DNA of 64,000 nucleotides from Trogon surrucura (taxonomy: Eukaryota > Chordata > Aves > Trogoniformes > Trogonidae). The stretch spans positions 12,880,501 to 12,944,500 of the forward strand of contig CM036633.1 of assembly GCA_020746105.1 (NCBI GenBank). Reading direction: 5' to 3'. Numbering within the stretch: the stretch's first letter is position 1; every line of letters begins with the position of its first letter. The notes beneath the pieces were generated by a model. The model was not told the DNA's origin and did not search any database. It saw only the letters and a program-made list of their open reading frames with translations. Below, piece by piece: positions 12,301 through 23,061 of the stretch. Position numbers and translations under genes: made by a program.

Positions 12301-14260
12301 TTACCTTTGCATCTTTCTATAATAAAGCTTCCTGTGTTTCTTATTTAATGTCTAACCTTTATTAAATCTGCGGCTGCTCTAACATCTTTATATATTTATT
12401 AGTGCTACCAGGTATCATGGAAAGATGTACTAAGCGGGAGAACACATACTCCTCTAGTTTTAGAAGAAACAATTCTGAAAGCCTTGTTAAGAATTACGCT
12501 GCAGTGTTTTAGGATTGGTTTCACATTTTGGGGTTTTTTTGAGGATTTTTACCATGCCATTCTAGACGAATTTCTCCATAGCTCCAGTGTACTTCAGATG
12601 ACAATACACCTTCATATGGAAGCCAGGAAGATAGGTTTACTTCAACATTTAGGGTTGCTAAAGTATTGAACTCATCCAGTCAAAGCCATGTAAAGCCCTC
12701 TCATTTACTCCTTGCTTTCCAAATTGCATCAAAACGTTCCTATTCCTTCAGATCACTCTGGAATCAGTTAAATCAAAGATCTGCCACGTCTCTCTAGCTA
12801 AGTTTTTACTAGGTGAAGAACTATAGAGATGAAATTGCCATCATTAAAAAAGCAACACCATCCAGAACAGTGAAATACATTCTTACAAACACAACCAGAA
12901 AAATGATTATTTTTTTTTAAATTAAATTCTTCCTGGATGTCACAGCCAAACCAAGCAGTACTAGGCATTACACACTTTGAAAGATCCTGTTGACAACCAT
13001 TTCCAATAATTAAAAAACAACCAACCAACCAACCCACAATCAGCTTCTTGTGATGGAGAAACCATCGCTAGGTTGGATTCTTGTGTGCTTGTTTTCCTAC
13101 TGACAACAAGCACACCGGGGTGAAGCCGTCTATCAGTGACTACGGCAGGGCGCTATTGTAGCATCAGCTCTACACGGTATCCGTAACAGGCAGCTGGCAA
13201 TTACAAGTCTCTTACCCCAGTAATTACAGGCAGAAGAATACCTCTCGAACAACTCTATGTTGCAGTTCTGACATGTAGTTCCTGCTTCTCAGAGTGCAGT
13301 GCACTAACCAGAACAAATACTTCCTCCTTAGGACTGAAATCAAAGACCTAAGCAGCCGGTCAGGTCTGTTCTCTGTGTCCATGAAAGGGACTTGCACGGC
13401 TATTTTAGGTGGCAAGGAACACAGCCAAACTACGAGTTTTAGAAAACTTAAGTGTGCTTTCTTAAAACAAGTTCTTTTTCAATGTGAACACAGCATTCCA
13501 CAGCACTTTCAGGCTTGAGAACTTATTTCTGTATATACCTGTATACAACATAATGGTAACTTTCAATGAGAAGCAAAACTATTGGAGATTACAGTTCCTG
13601 TGAGCTCTCCAGAGACTATTTCAAGTATCACATGGAAGACTATGCTATCATTGGATGTTCTCAACAGATGTTAGCAAATTAGATATTCTGGTAACTGTTG
13701 AAAACATTTTTCTTGCATATGAAAATTTCACTCTGTTAAATCCCAGCCTAATCAAGAACTAGCTACTACAGTTAATTCTTTCGGAACTTTCTTGTCTTTC
13801 TCAGAATTAGAACTTAAAGTAGTCAAATTAAGAGCTAAATGGTAACTGGGAGGTTTGCTATTTCCAGACATTACAAAGGTTTACTTTTGCTGACCTTTCA
13901 GACATGCATCTCCCCAGATACGACAGCTCTCTGACCCTGAAACATGCAAAAAATCTAGCCAAACCTTAGCATATTCTATCTGAACCATTTCCTCTCTGTG
14001 AAATGCAGGAATGAATTAGGAATAAGGAATATAAAATGGTTCAGAGTAAGGATATTAAACGCAAGTATTGTAGAAAGCCATGTCGCATTTATGAATTCCG
14101 TTGTCAGGTTATTTTGAACACAGAAGTCATCTTTTTATCACTGAATAAATTCCTACCCCGTTCTTGTGGGTACCTAGAGCCAGCACACACCATACAGGGC
14201 TAACAGCTGATTCTCTCAAAGAATAATATCTCCCAGCTATTGCTGAGGCTTCGTACTTAC
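9373..14260. other. Intronic, non-coding up to the PTPRT donor
   Basis: Contains a short (CA)n at 9635-9648, the 9880-10015 candidate element, an A-rich run at 11330-11350 and a partial 24-bp duplication (GTTACCACCTCTTA at 11705 and again at about 11729). No exon 3 was found. Confidence 0.7.
9880..10015. other. Candidate conserved non-coding element
   Basis: Contains AAAGTAATTACTT (an almost palindromic homeodomain word), GGAATTAATTAGC and the exact octamer ATGCAAAT (9975-9982, POU type), plus CCATTAATAAC. It is not part of any recognised repeat and does not code. Enhancer function is only a guess. Confidence 0.3.
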
Positions 14261-14386
14261 CTGTTGGGACTGCAGGATCCATCGTTGGTTTTTCCCAGGT
14301 ATTGATCTGCTCCCAGGTAAATCCATTGGTTCCCAAGGCCACACTATAACCACAATTACTGTAGTGCTCATCAAATGAACAACCAC
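14261..14386 (-). CDS. PTPRT: PTPRT exon 2 (start of first MAM domain), internal coding exon
   Basis: PTPRT is a single-pass receptor tyrosine phosphatase (R2B family) of neural plasma membranes; its MAM, Ig and FNIII ectodomain mediates homophilic adhesion and its cytoplasmic part dephosphorylates substrates. Seen here: on the minus strand a TTTTAG acceptor (AG at 14388-14387) is followed by 126 bp and then a strong GTAAGT donor starting at 14260. The exon contributes 41 whole codons plus split glycine codons at each end, so both flanking introns are phase 1. The peptide starts [14 protein letters not shown], continues [12 protein letters not shown] and ends AVPTG. This is the N-terminal strand region of a MAM domain, with the first two conserved cysteines and the F-x-W-E-Q motif. 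From memory of the family, [20 protein letters not shown] is characteristic of PTPRT rather than PTPRM, PTPRK or PTPRU. The rest of the MAM domain must come from an exon at lower coordinates, which I did not find in this window. Confidence 0.93.
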
Positions 14387-14743
14387 CTAAAACCAAGAAA
14401 AAATAATACATTACTCTATTTATTATTTGTCTTCATAGTGTAAGCTACTCAAATACCTCGCACCTAAATTTAAACAGGAAAAATAAAATTAATTCCCTGC
14501 ATATTAGATTTCAGGCACCAGACAAGTTATCTAGAAAATACTTTTTGCACTTTCCACACTTGGTATCCACTGGAAGCCTTTGTTTTCATTCCTCCATACT
14601 ACAGTTTCTTACACCAGTTCCTTTTATTTCAACCTACTGTCTTTACATTATCAAGGACAGTTGCACACGATGCGCAAGTGCAGGAACATTTGCATTTGGG
14701 TCGCAGTTACCGATAATTACATAAACCCTCAAGTCAAATATTT

Positions 14744-14764
14744 AAAAAAAAAAAAAAAAAAAAA
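14744..14764. repeat. Poly(A) run (21 A)
   Basis: An uninterrupted A21 tract about 360 bp upstream of the PTPRT exon (T21 on the transcribed strand). No retroelement body is recognisable on its 5' side, so it is treated as a simple repeat. Confidence 0.9.
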
Positions 14765-14777
14765 GGATCCCAAATGG

Positions 14778-14821
14778 TAAACAAGCACAGCATCACTGTT
14801 AAACAAGCACAGCATCAGTGT
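14778..14821. repeat. Tandem duplication, 22-bp unit x2
   Basis: TAAACAAGCACAGCATCACT+GT is followed at once by the same unit with one C-to-G change (14800-14821). It lies just after the A21 tract. Confidence 0.93.
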
Positions 14822-17800
14822 TCTACGGTGAATTCTCACTTCACTTTGCTCTGAAGCCTTGAATTACACAAGTTTGGGCTACACCTACGTGGCAACCTTC
14901 CTTTTAACCATCTCTTCAGGAAACCATGTGGCACAGGACCATTCCTCAAGGCCTTTTGAGTCAATATGTTTGAGTGCAACCCTCTAGCTTCTCGACAACA
15001 AGAGAATAACAAGAAGTGGATGGCAACTAGCATTCACACCTTCCAGACTGTTGACTAAGTGATCTTTCCTACTGCAATCCCTGAAATACTTGGAAGCAGT
15101 CAGCTGTCATAAATAATCTGGCAGCCGCCTGAACGCTTGTGAATCAAGGGAAACCCATGATTTTTTTTTTTATTCCAATGCAGATCTTCAAAACTCGCGT
15201 CACATAGACAAATGAAGTGTTTGCTCCATGGCAGGGCATCCCTACGCTGGTGTCCCTTCCGTCACCTCAGGCACATTCCACTTAACATCCACGCAACTTA
15301 AGTCTGGCAAACATATTTTAGGACTGGATCCATTAGGTCAGGCAGCCTGGGTCCTTCAGTGTAGACCTTAATCTTACCAAGTGTCTGTTATCTACTTTTT
15401 CTCTCTTAGGGAAGCAAGGATAGCTTTTCTCTGCAGATCCTCCAGTGTCAACAGGACACATCTGACACTTCAGAGCCGCAAGGACCAAGCGATGCTCAAG
15501 GCAACACTAACTTGCTCTGCCAGCCAAACTGCTCTTGACACTAACGACAGCTACACAGGCAGAGATGCTTCTGCCTTCTTACTCCTTCACACTGACCACA
15601 TCACCTACACGCACACAATAAAGAGCTGGAGAGTGATCAATCTGTGGTTCCTTTTCAATAAAGTTATCCAACACTGGGGAACACTGAAGCCTTCTTTAGT
15701 TTCCACATATATTTCCTATTCCCTGGCTCCCAGGAAGGCCCAAACTTGTCTCAGTTCCTATGGATCTCCTTATAAATGACAAGCACAAATATGTATCATG
15801 ACTTCAACATTTATTAAAGCTTTATTCTGTTAAAGGAATTCAAGTGCATTCCAATTGCAACTGATTTTCTATGTTGTTCTACAAAACTTCACATTGTTTC
15901 AATATAGCTATATACTAGAAGGATTTACTGGGTACAGTACCTGACAACTCAAAATGCCCTGTTGCTAAAGAAAAGTTTAAAGATCAAACTTGTCTTAAAG
16001 AAAAAAATATAGTTCAATATATTGTGTATTTTCATTCTAAATATATCTAACTACAGCAGATTCTATGGCCCTTGCAAGCTTGCCTGCTTCAATAGTGTGC
16101 AAATATTTCTGAAGTGCCATTATTTTACAATATTTTAATAATTCTTGCTTTGCTGTATTTTTGAAGCTTCCCCAGCTGTCAAAATGAGGATTACACTTAA
16201 ACTGCTACCCTAGTGTTTTTTAATCTAATTCAGGTGGAAAAGTTCAAATTTAAAATATTAAACGTGCTCATTAAAGAGTCTAGAGGGAAAATAAAGGCGG
16301 TTCCAGATTGCGTGGGAGTACGCAACGCAGCTGAAAGTCACCTTTGTCACAGCAAGCGGGCACGAGAGAGGGCATCAAATACTCTGCACCCTGTCTCCGA
16401 GCAGGGCCATTCTAATTTTGATGGATTCGCTTCAATAGCACAACTCCAGACATACACCACTTCCACACGAGCCCTGCTCAGCACTGCAGCGCACAATAAC
16501 CGTCCTGTCTCCCAGCTATTACTTCGAAGGGGCTGTAAACAAATTCTCTGCTAGAGCCAGACAATTGTACGAGGCCTCATGTACACAGAGAAAATTGTAC
16601 AGGTGCTGCTACAAAGTCCCAGAAGCAAAACCAGCAATAGTAGCAAAATACGGGGTTGGCAGCGCTCGTTTAACAGGGAATGTAATTGTCCCTATCTTGC
16701 TATAAGCAGACAAACAGCGTGCCGAGGTATATAAAGTCAGAGGAGGACCTGAAAAAGGAATAACGGTGAGAACTTCTGGAAATTAATTGGGAGTTTCCAC
16801 GATAAGAAAGCACACCTGAGGAAGCTTTGAAGTGCCTTGTCTGAAAGCCCAAGCTGACCTTGTAGTACAACTGCATAAGGAAGGAAAGGATAAACTGCAG
16901 AGAGAGCCTTAAAAGTAGCAGCAAGACATCTACATTTTAAAGAAAGAAAAGGTTAGTGAAGAAACCTCTAAATGCAGAGTGACAGGGCAATAAACCAGAA
17001 GGATTAATTTACTAGAAGCAACAGAATTGGAATTTGGAGAGGTGAATTTGCAGGAAATTAGGACAAGCAGGAAAAAATTGATTTTAAGGGCTCAGACAAG
17101 CAGGCTGGCTGCGTGAATCTCGGTTACCAAGAGGAGGGAAGTCTCCATCTACTCCTTGTTATAGTACGTCTGAGGAAGACAGAATTAAAAATGAAGCAGA
17201 GACTCCTCTGGGACCCAGAGACAGATTAACTTGAGCTACCAGGTGGGAACTCCTCTCTTCATACTATTACAGTGTTTGTTGTGTGACGCAACAGGAAAGA
17301 AACTTCAGGAAGCGGAAGAATCACAACGTCCAGAAAAATCACAGACTTAGGGGTTACTCTAACAGTCACAGGCTTTGTGTTCAGATCTGCCAAACTAGGA
17401 CACCAGAGGTGGTCTCAATCCCATCTCTTTTTTTGCAGAACGCGGCAGACAGGGCATTACAGCCTCAGTTAAAAGGCAGCCCTAAAACGCCCACTCGACT
17501 TCACCTCAGGAATTCAAGACCCAGCACACTTCTCCCCCTCCACTGGTCTTGGAGAAGCCGCCCCTCCCACTGCCACCACGTGGAGCACAAACACAGCTCC
17601 TGCTCCTCAAGGAGAACAAAAAGTGTCCCCCCCAAGCCTGGGGACCACGGTGAGAGGTCCTCAAGCAGAACCTGCTGAACGAAGCTCCGGTCCCTGGGGA
17701 AGGAGGGTAAATTAGGATGAGGGGAAGGAGGAAGAGTTAGAGAAAAAGTGTGGCGTAACACCTTCTCTGTGGGGTAGCGTTGACCCAGGAGATGAAAGCA

Positions 17801-18714
17801 CTTTTAAATACGTGTTCAGGACAACAAGCTCCAAACACCAGGCAAAGGCGTGTCTGATGTCTGAGGGCACCTGCAGAGCTGCTCCTGGTGCCCACCTCAT
17901 GGCATCCAGTGATCCACTTGGCTACACAAGCACCCAGCTGCACCATCCTTAGCAACACCCTTAGTGCCCAGTAACAAATTCCAGTTTGAAGCAAAAATCT
18001 ATTAACAGATCTTTGGTGTCCACTTGTGCATGGACAGTAACTCCACAACGGGCCAGACAGACTAAAACAAACAAATGTTATTTTCACTGAAGTCAGCATA
18101 AGCTTAGTATTCAGCCCTTCCTAAGACATCCTATCTACGTGGATACCTAAATATAAGTTCCACCTAAATATTTTCAAACACAAAGTGGCGAAAAAAAATA
18201 TTATTAGATCCATCCTAATTCAAAATCATCCATTGCTGAAATACAGCTGTTGGGTGGCAGAACAGCGCTATTCATTAGCACAGAAAAAATAACCCTCAAA
18301 CTGAAACAGAAAGATGCCACTCAATGGATTTAGATACCGGCTTTTCACGTTGTATTTTTAGCCACAGAACCACAAAGCTGTTTGAGGAAATGAAAACATT
18401 TACACATTCACCAAAATGGGGGTTTGTGTCTTCATAAATTGAGGATTTTTAGGAAGCAAACTGGGATCTTGGAGCCTTTCCCGTGGTTGGCTGAAAATTA
18501 AACAGTGACAAATGCAGTTGCTAAGTGGGGCAAAAGAGAAGGAAATGGAGATGACTTTGATATTTTTAGATAATGCATGTGGTGTTGACCCCTTTTCACA
18601 AGATGAAATCCAAACAAGAAAGAGCTTTTCACATCCTGAAAAGGGTCATATTGAAAAGCAAATAACAGCTCACGTAGGAAGGATAAAATATCCCTTGTTT
18701 TACACTGCAGGCTC

Positions 18715-18990
18715 GTAACAATGCCACTGCTCATCTGAGTGATGCTAATTAATCTTGAGCAGACCTATCATCAGTTACTGAGACTTGCCCCCGGATTAAA
18801 TGTAAACCAGCCTTGCATAAATTGAATGCCTCCTTTGAATATATAATTGAATTTGCAGAAGTGTGCGCCAGGGGGGTGTTTAAATAAGTGCACAAATATG
18901 ATAAAAAGAACTTCACGCCATTATATCTAATTCAGTAAGCAAAAATAATGGCAGGGCACATTCCAATTAGTGTTTGATTTATTTATTTTA
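18715..18990. other. Candidate conserved non-coding element
   Basis: The most element-like repeat-free block in the window. It holds GATGCTAATTAATCTTGAGC, CAGTTACTGAGAC, GGATTAAATG (OTX/PITX type), ATATAATTGAATTTGC, ATAATGGCAGGGC and TCCAATTAGTG. It is AT-rich but not low complexity. No open frame or splice pattern suggests an exon. Candidate only; alignment with other birds and mammals would decide. Confidence 0.35.
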
Positions 18991-21310
18991 ACAAATCCAA
19001 TTACTAGAATGTTTTATAAAGTCATCCAATGTCAAACTCTCACGGACTCACCAGATGAAAAAAACCTGATACTTCTAAAAAGGAATAAAGAAACCTTCTG
19101 ATGAGAGAAACCTCATTGGTTTATCCAATGCTTCTAAATACACACAACCACAATTTGATCCAGGATCTACAGTATTCCTGAGGTGAGAGGGGTAGAGACA
19201 GCAAGAACATCAGTCTCACTTGTCCCACTCAAGGCCTTTCTTCTGAGGCATAGGAAGCTTGCTTTTTTATCCCTCTTTATTTTAAAAAAGAAATAAAAAT
19301 AAAAAGCATGTGATATTCTTCTGTGGGAACATCCCTTCTGAAACTCTTAGGAAAGCTGAGATTTAGCTCACCAGTTTAAACTCTACTGTCACAAAATGAG
19401 GCAACTAAAGGAAGTAACAAATGCTGTTACGGTGAGGCAATACTTATGAATTATAGAACTCCAGAAATTAACACACCAGTTTTTGATCATTCATTCTCAT
19501 CTCTTCAAAAGACATTCTTGCTTACAAGTGCTCTAAGAAATGCATTTGGCTCACTAAGATAACTTCTATTATGGGATCTATCGTATAAAAACATATAACT
19601 TATTTTTCACACTGAAGACTTCACATGATAAATCCTTGAGAAATCGTCCTGTCTTCTTATGGAGATGCGAGCGAGAGGGAAATAAAAATGTGCACATAAA
19701 GTTTGTGCTGAGTTGCTTCATTTAAGAGTGGGGTTTCCTCCCTCACGAAGAGCAGTTTCTGCAAAGAGTTTTCTTTACTGAGTCAAAGTTCATTGTGTAT
19801 TTAAACTCTACAAGGGGCAGAAAGATGCTGTGACTCCCTAGATCGCAGGGAAAGCTTCGATCAATTTTTGTGCCTCGTTAGTTAACAGAGGATCTTCACC
19901 AGGAGAAACTGAGGAAGTGTGTATCATGGCATGGCATGATTCATCTGCCGCAGGAAAGTCCCATTTCTTTTCTTTCTGTATCGCTCTCAACACAGTATTA
20001 TTAGATTCACACATGAGCAGAGGAGGTTTTATCAACACACTGAAGGTGCCAGTCCTCTGAGATAGCAGTAGCATCGCCTGGCTTGGGTGTGGATCATTCT
20101 TGTTAAATTTGACTGTATTTCATTCCTTTTGCGTGCTCTGTCCTGGCAATCAGATTTTGCAGACTCAACGTGCAGGGTGCAGAAAGCGTGCGCTTGTTTT
20201 TAACTGCTGCGATGAAAATCACTTCACTTAGGATTAAAATACATATAGGTTTGGGGTTGTTTTTTTTTTTTTCCTAAATCAGGTTAGTCTTTGGAAAAAA
20301 CTGAATGCAGCTTAGAAAAGCTCTTCATTTCACCTGGAAACTGAAATGGTGCCGAAGTAGGCTCAAGATTGGAAATTTTTGTATCGCAGTGATTTCAAGT
20401 GCTATTTACCTATTAAGAAAGACCATCATACCATGGGTATACATTTTATTTAAGTAAAGACTTTAATAAATTTGTATGCCATGCAAATTGCCACCTTCAC
20501 AAATTCAGCATTAAACATCTATTTTTACACACTTTGAAGACGATTGAGTAGCTTCCATACACACAGCACATGCACGAGTACAATCAAGGGTTGCATGTTC
20601 ATTGTGTAGAAACCTTGCTAAAATCAAATTATTGCTGGCACGGAACAAGGGACAATGTATCGTCTTCATGACAAACGCCACCAAGAACACGCCTTAATGT
20701 TATCAAAGGGACAGATTGAATAGATCTAGCACTGTCTAGTGAAACACACAAGGACAAAAGCATCCTCCCAGCAGTAAAAAGTTTTCTTCCTCCACTTCTG
20801 TGAGGAAATTATCAGTCCCAAGTGTGCAGAGTCTGACGAAGTTTATCAGTTGCTCTTCTAAGCCCATAGCACTACTCTGCTGCCAAACAAGCATTGTGGC
20901 TAAGGTCCTGATATATGTGGAACAAGTATTTGAGCTCTGTTTCCTGAATTTGTCAGGTTAAGCTACATTTCCATCCTTAAATTCTTCATTATAGGTTTCT
21001 CTTTGCAAAAGCTTGCCTACGTGTCTCATAACTTGCGCCCTAGACCAGCTCATACATTCATTACTAATTCTGTACTTCATAATCCACCAAGGATCAGTGA
21101 AATGGCTTTGAAGTATCCTAGGAGTAAAACTAATGCTAAATGTCATTTGTTTAAATTTATATGTCCAAATCTAGGATGACTCATCTAACTTCACTTGCCA
21201 GAATGTATGTCCCTCATTTAATACCAAGAATATCTTTTTGCTTCTGACAGCTTAGCTGTCACTATTTCAATAGCTCAATATTAACATTTTGTCGCTTTAT
21301 TTAAGCATAA

Positions 21311-21332
21311 GTGTGTGTGTGTATATATATAT
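21311..21332. repeat. (TG)n(TA)n microsatellite
   Basis: GTGTGTGTGTGTATATATAT followed by AT: a short compound dinucleotide repeat. Confidence 0.93.
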
Positions 21333-22675
21333 CTATAATCTCATTGAAATTTTTCTGTAAGCTACGGAACAACGTCAGTTAATATATTATATCTTTTCAA
21401 AGAATCCTAACTTTGCAAGTTCACTTGAGTTCCAGTCTCCTGAAACACACCAAGATTTATTTATGCAAAGTTTTCAGATTTTGCTATCCCAGTGTAATGA
21501 AACCTGCAGAATTAACACAAGTTTTCAAAACCACAGAAGATTCTTAAATGGACTTTCCCCATCACCTTTCTTACGACACTAGCTAATAATTCTTTTTAAT
21601 TCCTGAGTATAACGGCTTTCCATCCTTAAAGCAGGCTCCTGTTTTATTCACAGCAGGATGAAATGAACATTCCTTTGTAAAAATGAAAATTTGCAGTAAT
21701 TACTTGCTTTTATTGTTGTTCTCCAAATACAAGATAAGTCTTACTCCAATTTGTTTCTCATGTTACAGGACCAATTTTTTTTCCCTAAAATAATGTCATT
21801 CTATATTCAAAAAAAAAGGACCTTAAATGATTCTTCATAGCTATACTTGTCAGTAAAACCTATTTTTGCAAATCCATTGTTTCTGCTAAAAAGGTAGCAT
21901 TGCTTTTCTTCCAACATCTGAAAATTCTTGGGTCTAATTATTCAGTGTACCTTAATACATTACAATGCATTTTCACAAATTCTACATCAACTAATGCACT
22001 GGGATCTCGATCGGTCTGAAGTCTCTATTGACTTACTTGATTTCAGCGTTTTGCAATGGTACATGGAATACCTGTTCAAGCTGCACAGTCATTTAAGTTA
22101 TTTATTTTACTTTTACCATCCACCAAGGCAGCAAAAAACTGTCTGGAGATAGTTGTTTCTCGCTTGCTTTATATTCCATCAGTAAACCTATCTTTCTCAA
22201 TGAGCTTTTATATAAATTTTAAATTAATGTATTTGAACTTTAAGCAAGAAGCAGTCACTGACTGACATCACCTTTTCTCATGAATAAAATATTATCTGAG
22301 AAGATCCAGTTTCAGGAGTTCCAATACCATCTACAAGTCTTCTAATCTTCCTCCTTTCTCTGTACAGCTGTGGGGCTCCTGGTTTGGAGGAAGGTCTTGG
22401 AGCCCAGATGTTTTCCTTGAACTTCAAGGTCAGAAAACATGAAGACTAACTTAAATAAGGTTAGGAAGTCTCAGTTTATCATCACAACAGTGAACACAGC
22501 ACAAAATTAGACACAATCTGGCTGCAATCAAACATAACCAGAACAGACTTATATTATTTTCAGAGAAGAAATTAGGTACTTAGCAGGCTGGCATTTTTAT
22601 CATCATTCCATTAGTTCAACAGTTTTCCTGAACGAAGCTGGAGAAAGCAAATTAGTGCTGAACTTCGGAACATCA

Positions 22676-22855
22676 TCATAGAATCATCATAGAATGGCCT
22701 GGGCTGGAAGGGACCTTTTAATCCAACCTCCCTGACATGGGCAGGGACGCCACCTCTCCACTAGGTCAGGCAACACGTGAGAACCAAACGGGAATCAAAC
22801 CCATGACCTTTGGTGTTTCAAGCACCACACTCAACCCACTGAGCTGAACCGGTCC
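22676..22855 (-). mobile_element. tRNA-Ile-like/CR1 SINE (TguSINE1-like)
   Basis: Read on the minus strand, 22854-22780 is a degenerate tRNA. It has a pol III A box CAGCTCAGTGG (22846-22836), a perfect anticodon arm TGGTG-CTTGAAA-CACCA (22827-22811; anticodon TGA) and a B box GGTTTGATTCC (22801-22791; one change from GGTTCGATTCC). Its order and wording (GACCGGTTCAGCTCAGTGGG, GTGGTGCT, CCAAAGGTC, GATTCCCGT) resemble eukaryotic tRNA-Ile(AAT). It is followed in the same strand by a CR1 3' end (GTCCCTGCCCATGTCAGGGA, AAGGTCCCTTCCAGCCCAGG, ATTCTATGATGATTCTATG). A tRNA head with a CR1 tail is the known structure of passerine SINEs mobilised by CR1. Acceptor-stem pairing is broken, so it is not a functional tRNA gene. 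No clear target-site duplication was seen. Confidence 0.82.
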
Positions 22856-22955
22856 TCTCTTTTTTGCAAGTTCTCAGCGCTCAGCCTGCAAAGGCCTCTG
22901 TAAACCTGTTTGCTCTTGGCATTCTCTGAAGCTTCACCACATTAGCAAAGCTAAT

Positions 22956-22966
22956 CCCCCCCCCCC
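22956..22966. repeat. Poly(C) run (11 C)
   Basis: An uninterrupted C11 tract about 100 bp to the right of the SINE. It is one of three long C homopolymers in the window. Confidence 0.92.
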
Positions 22967-23045
22967 AACACCTCGCACGGTCTACTGCCTACATCTTACA
23001 TCTCAGGAAACTACCCACATGGTGTGCAAGGACAAAGGTGTGTAT

Positions 23046-23061
23046 ACACACACACACACAC
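23046..23061. repeat. (CA)n microsatellite
   Basis: A run of about eight AC dinucleotides within TGTATACACACACACACAC. A similar shorter run is at 9635-9648. Confidence 0.9.

Larger units (their letters stand above)
1..14260 (-). other. PTPRT: PTPRT intron 2 (5' part)
   Basis: The intron begins at the GTAAGT donor (14260 on the minus strand) and runs off the left edge. The next exon should encode the remaining MAM residues, including a Cys-Ile-Asp-Phe-His-Tyr-like stretch, and should be roughly 270 bp. No minus-strand reading frame between 1 and 14260 shows it, so the intron exceeds 14 kb. Confidence 0.8.
14389..22675. other. Intronic, non-coding between exon and SINE
   Basis: Holds the A21 run, the 22-bp duplication, the 18715-18990 candidate element and the compound microsatellite at 21311. 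The open frames at 15381-15779, 16213-16554, 17283-17678 and 17737-18099 show no domain. Confidence 0.7.

Noticed and set aside
1-14260. Possible next PTPRT exon (remaining MAM residues)
   Set aside because: No minus-strand frame contains the expected MAM sequence with flanking splice sites.
22780-22854. Possible functional tRNA gene (anticodon TGA)
   Set aside because: The acceptor stem pairs poorly and the sequence runs straight into a CR1 tail, so it is the head of a SINE.
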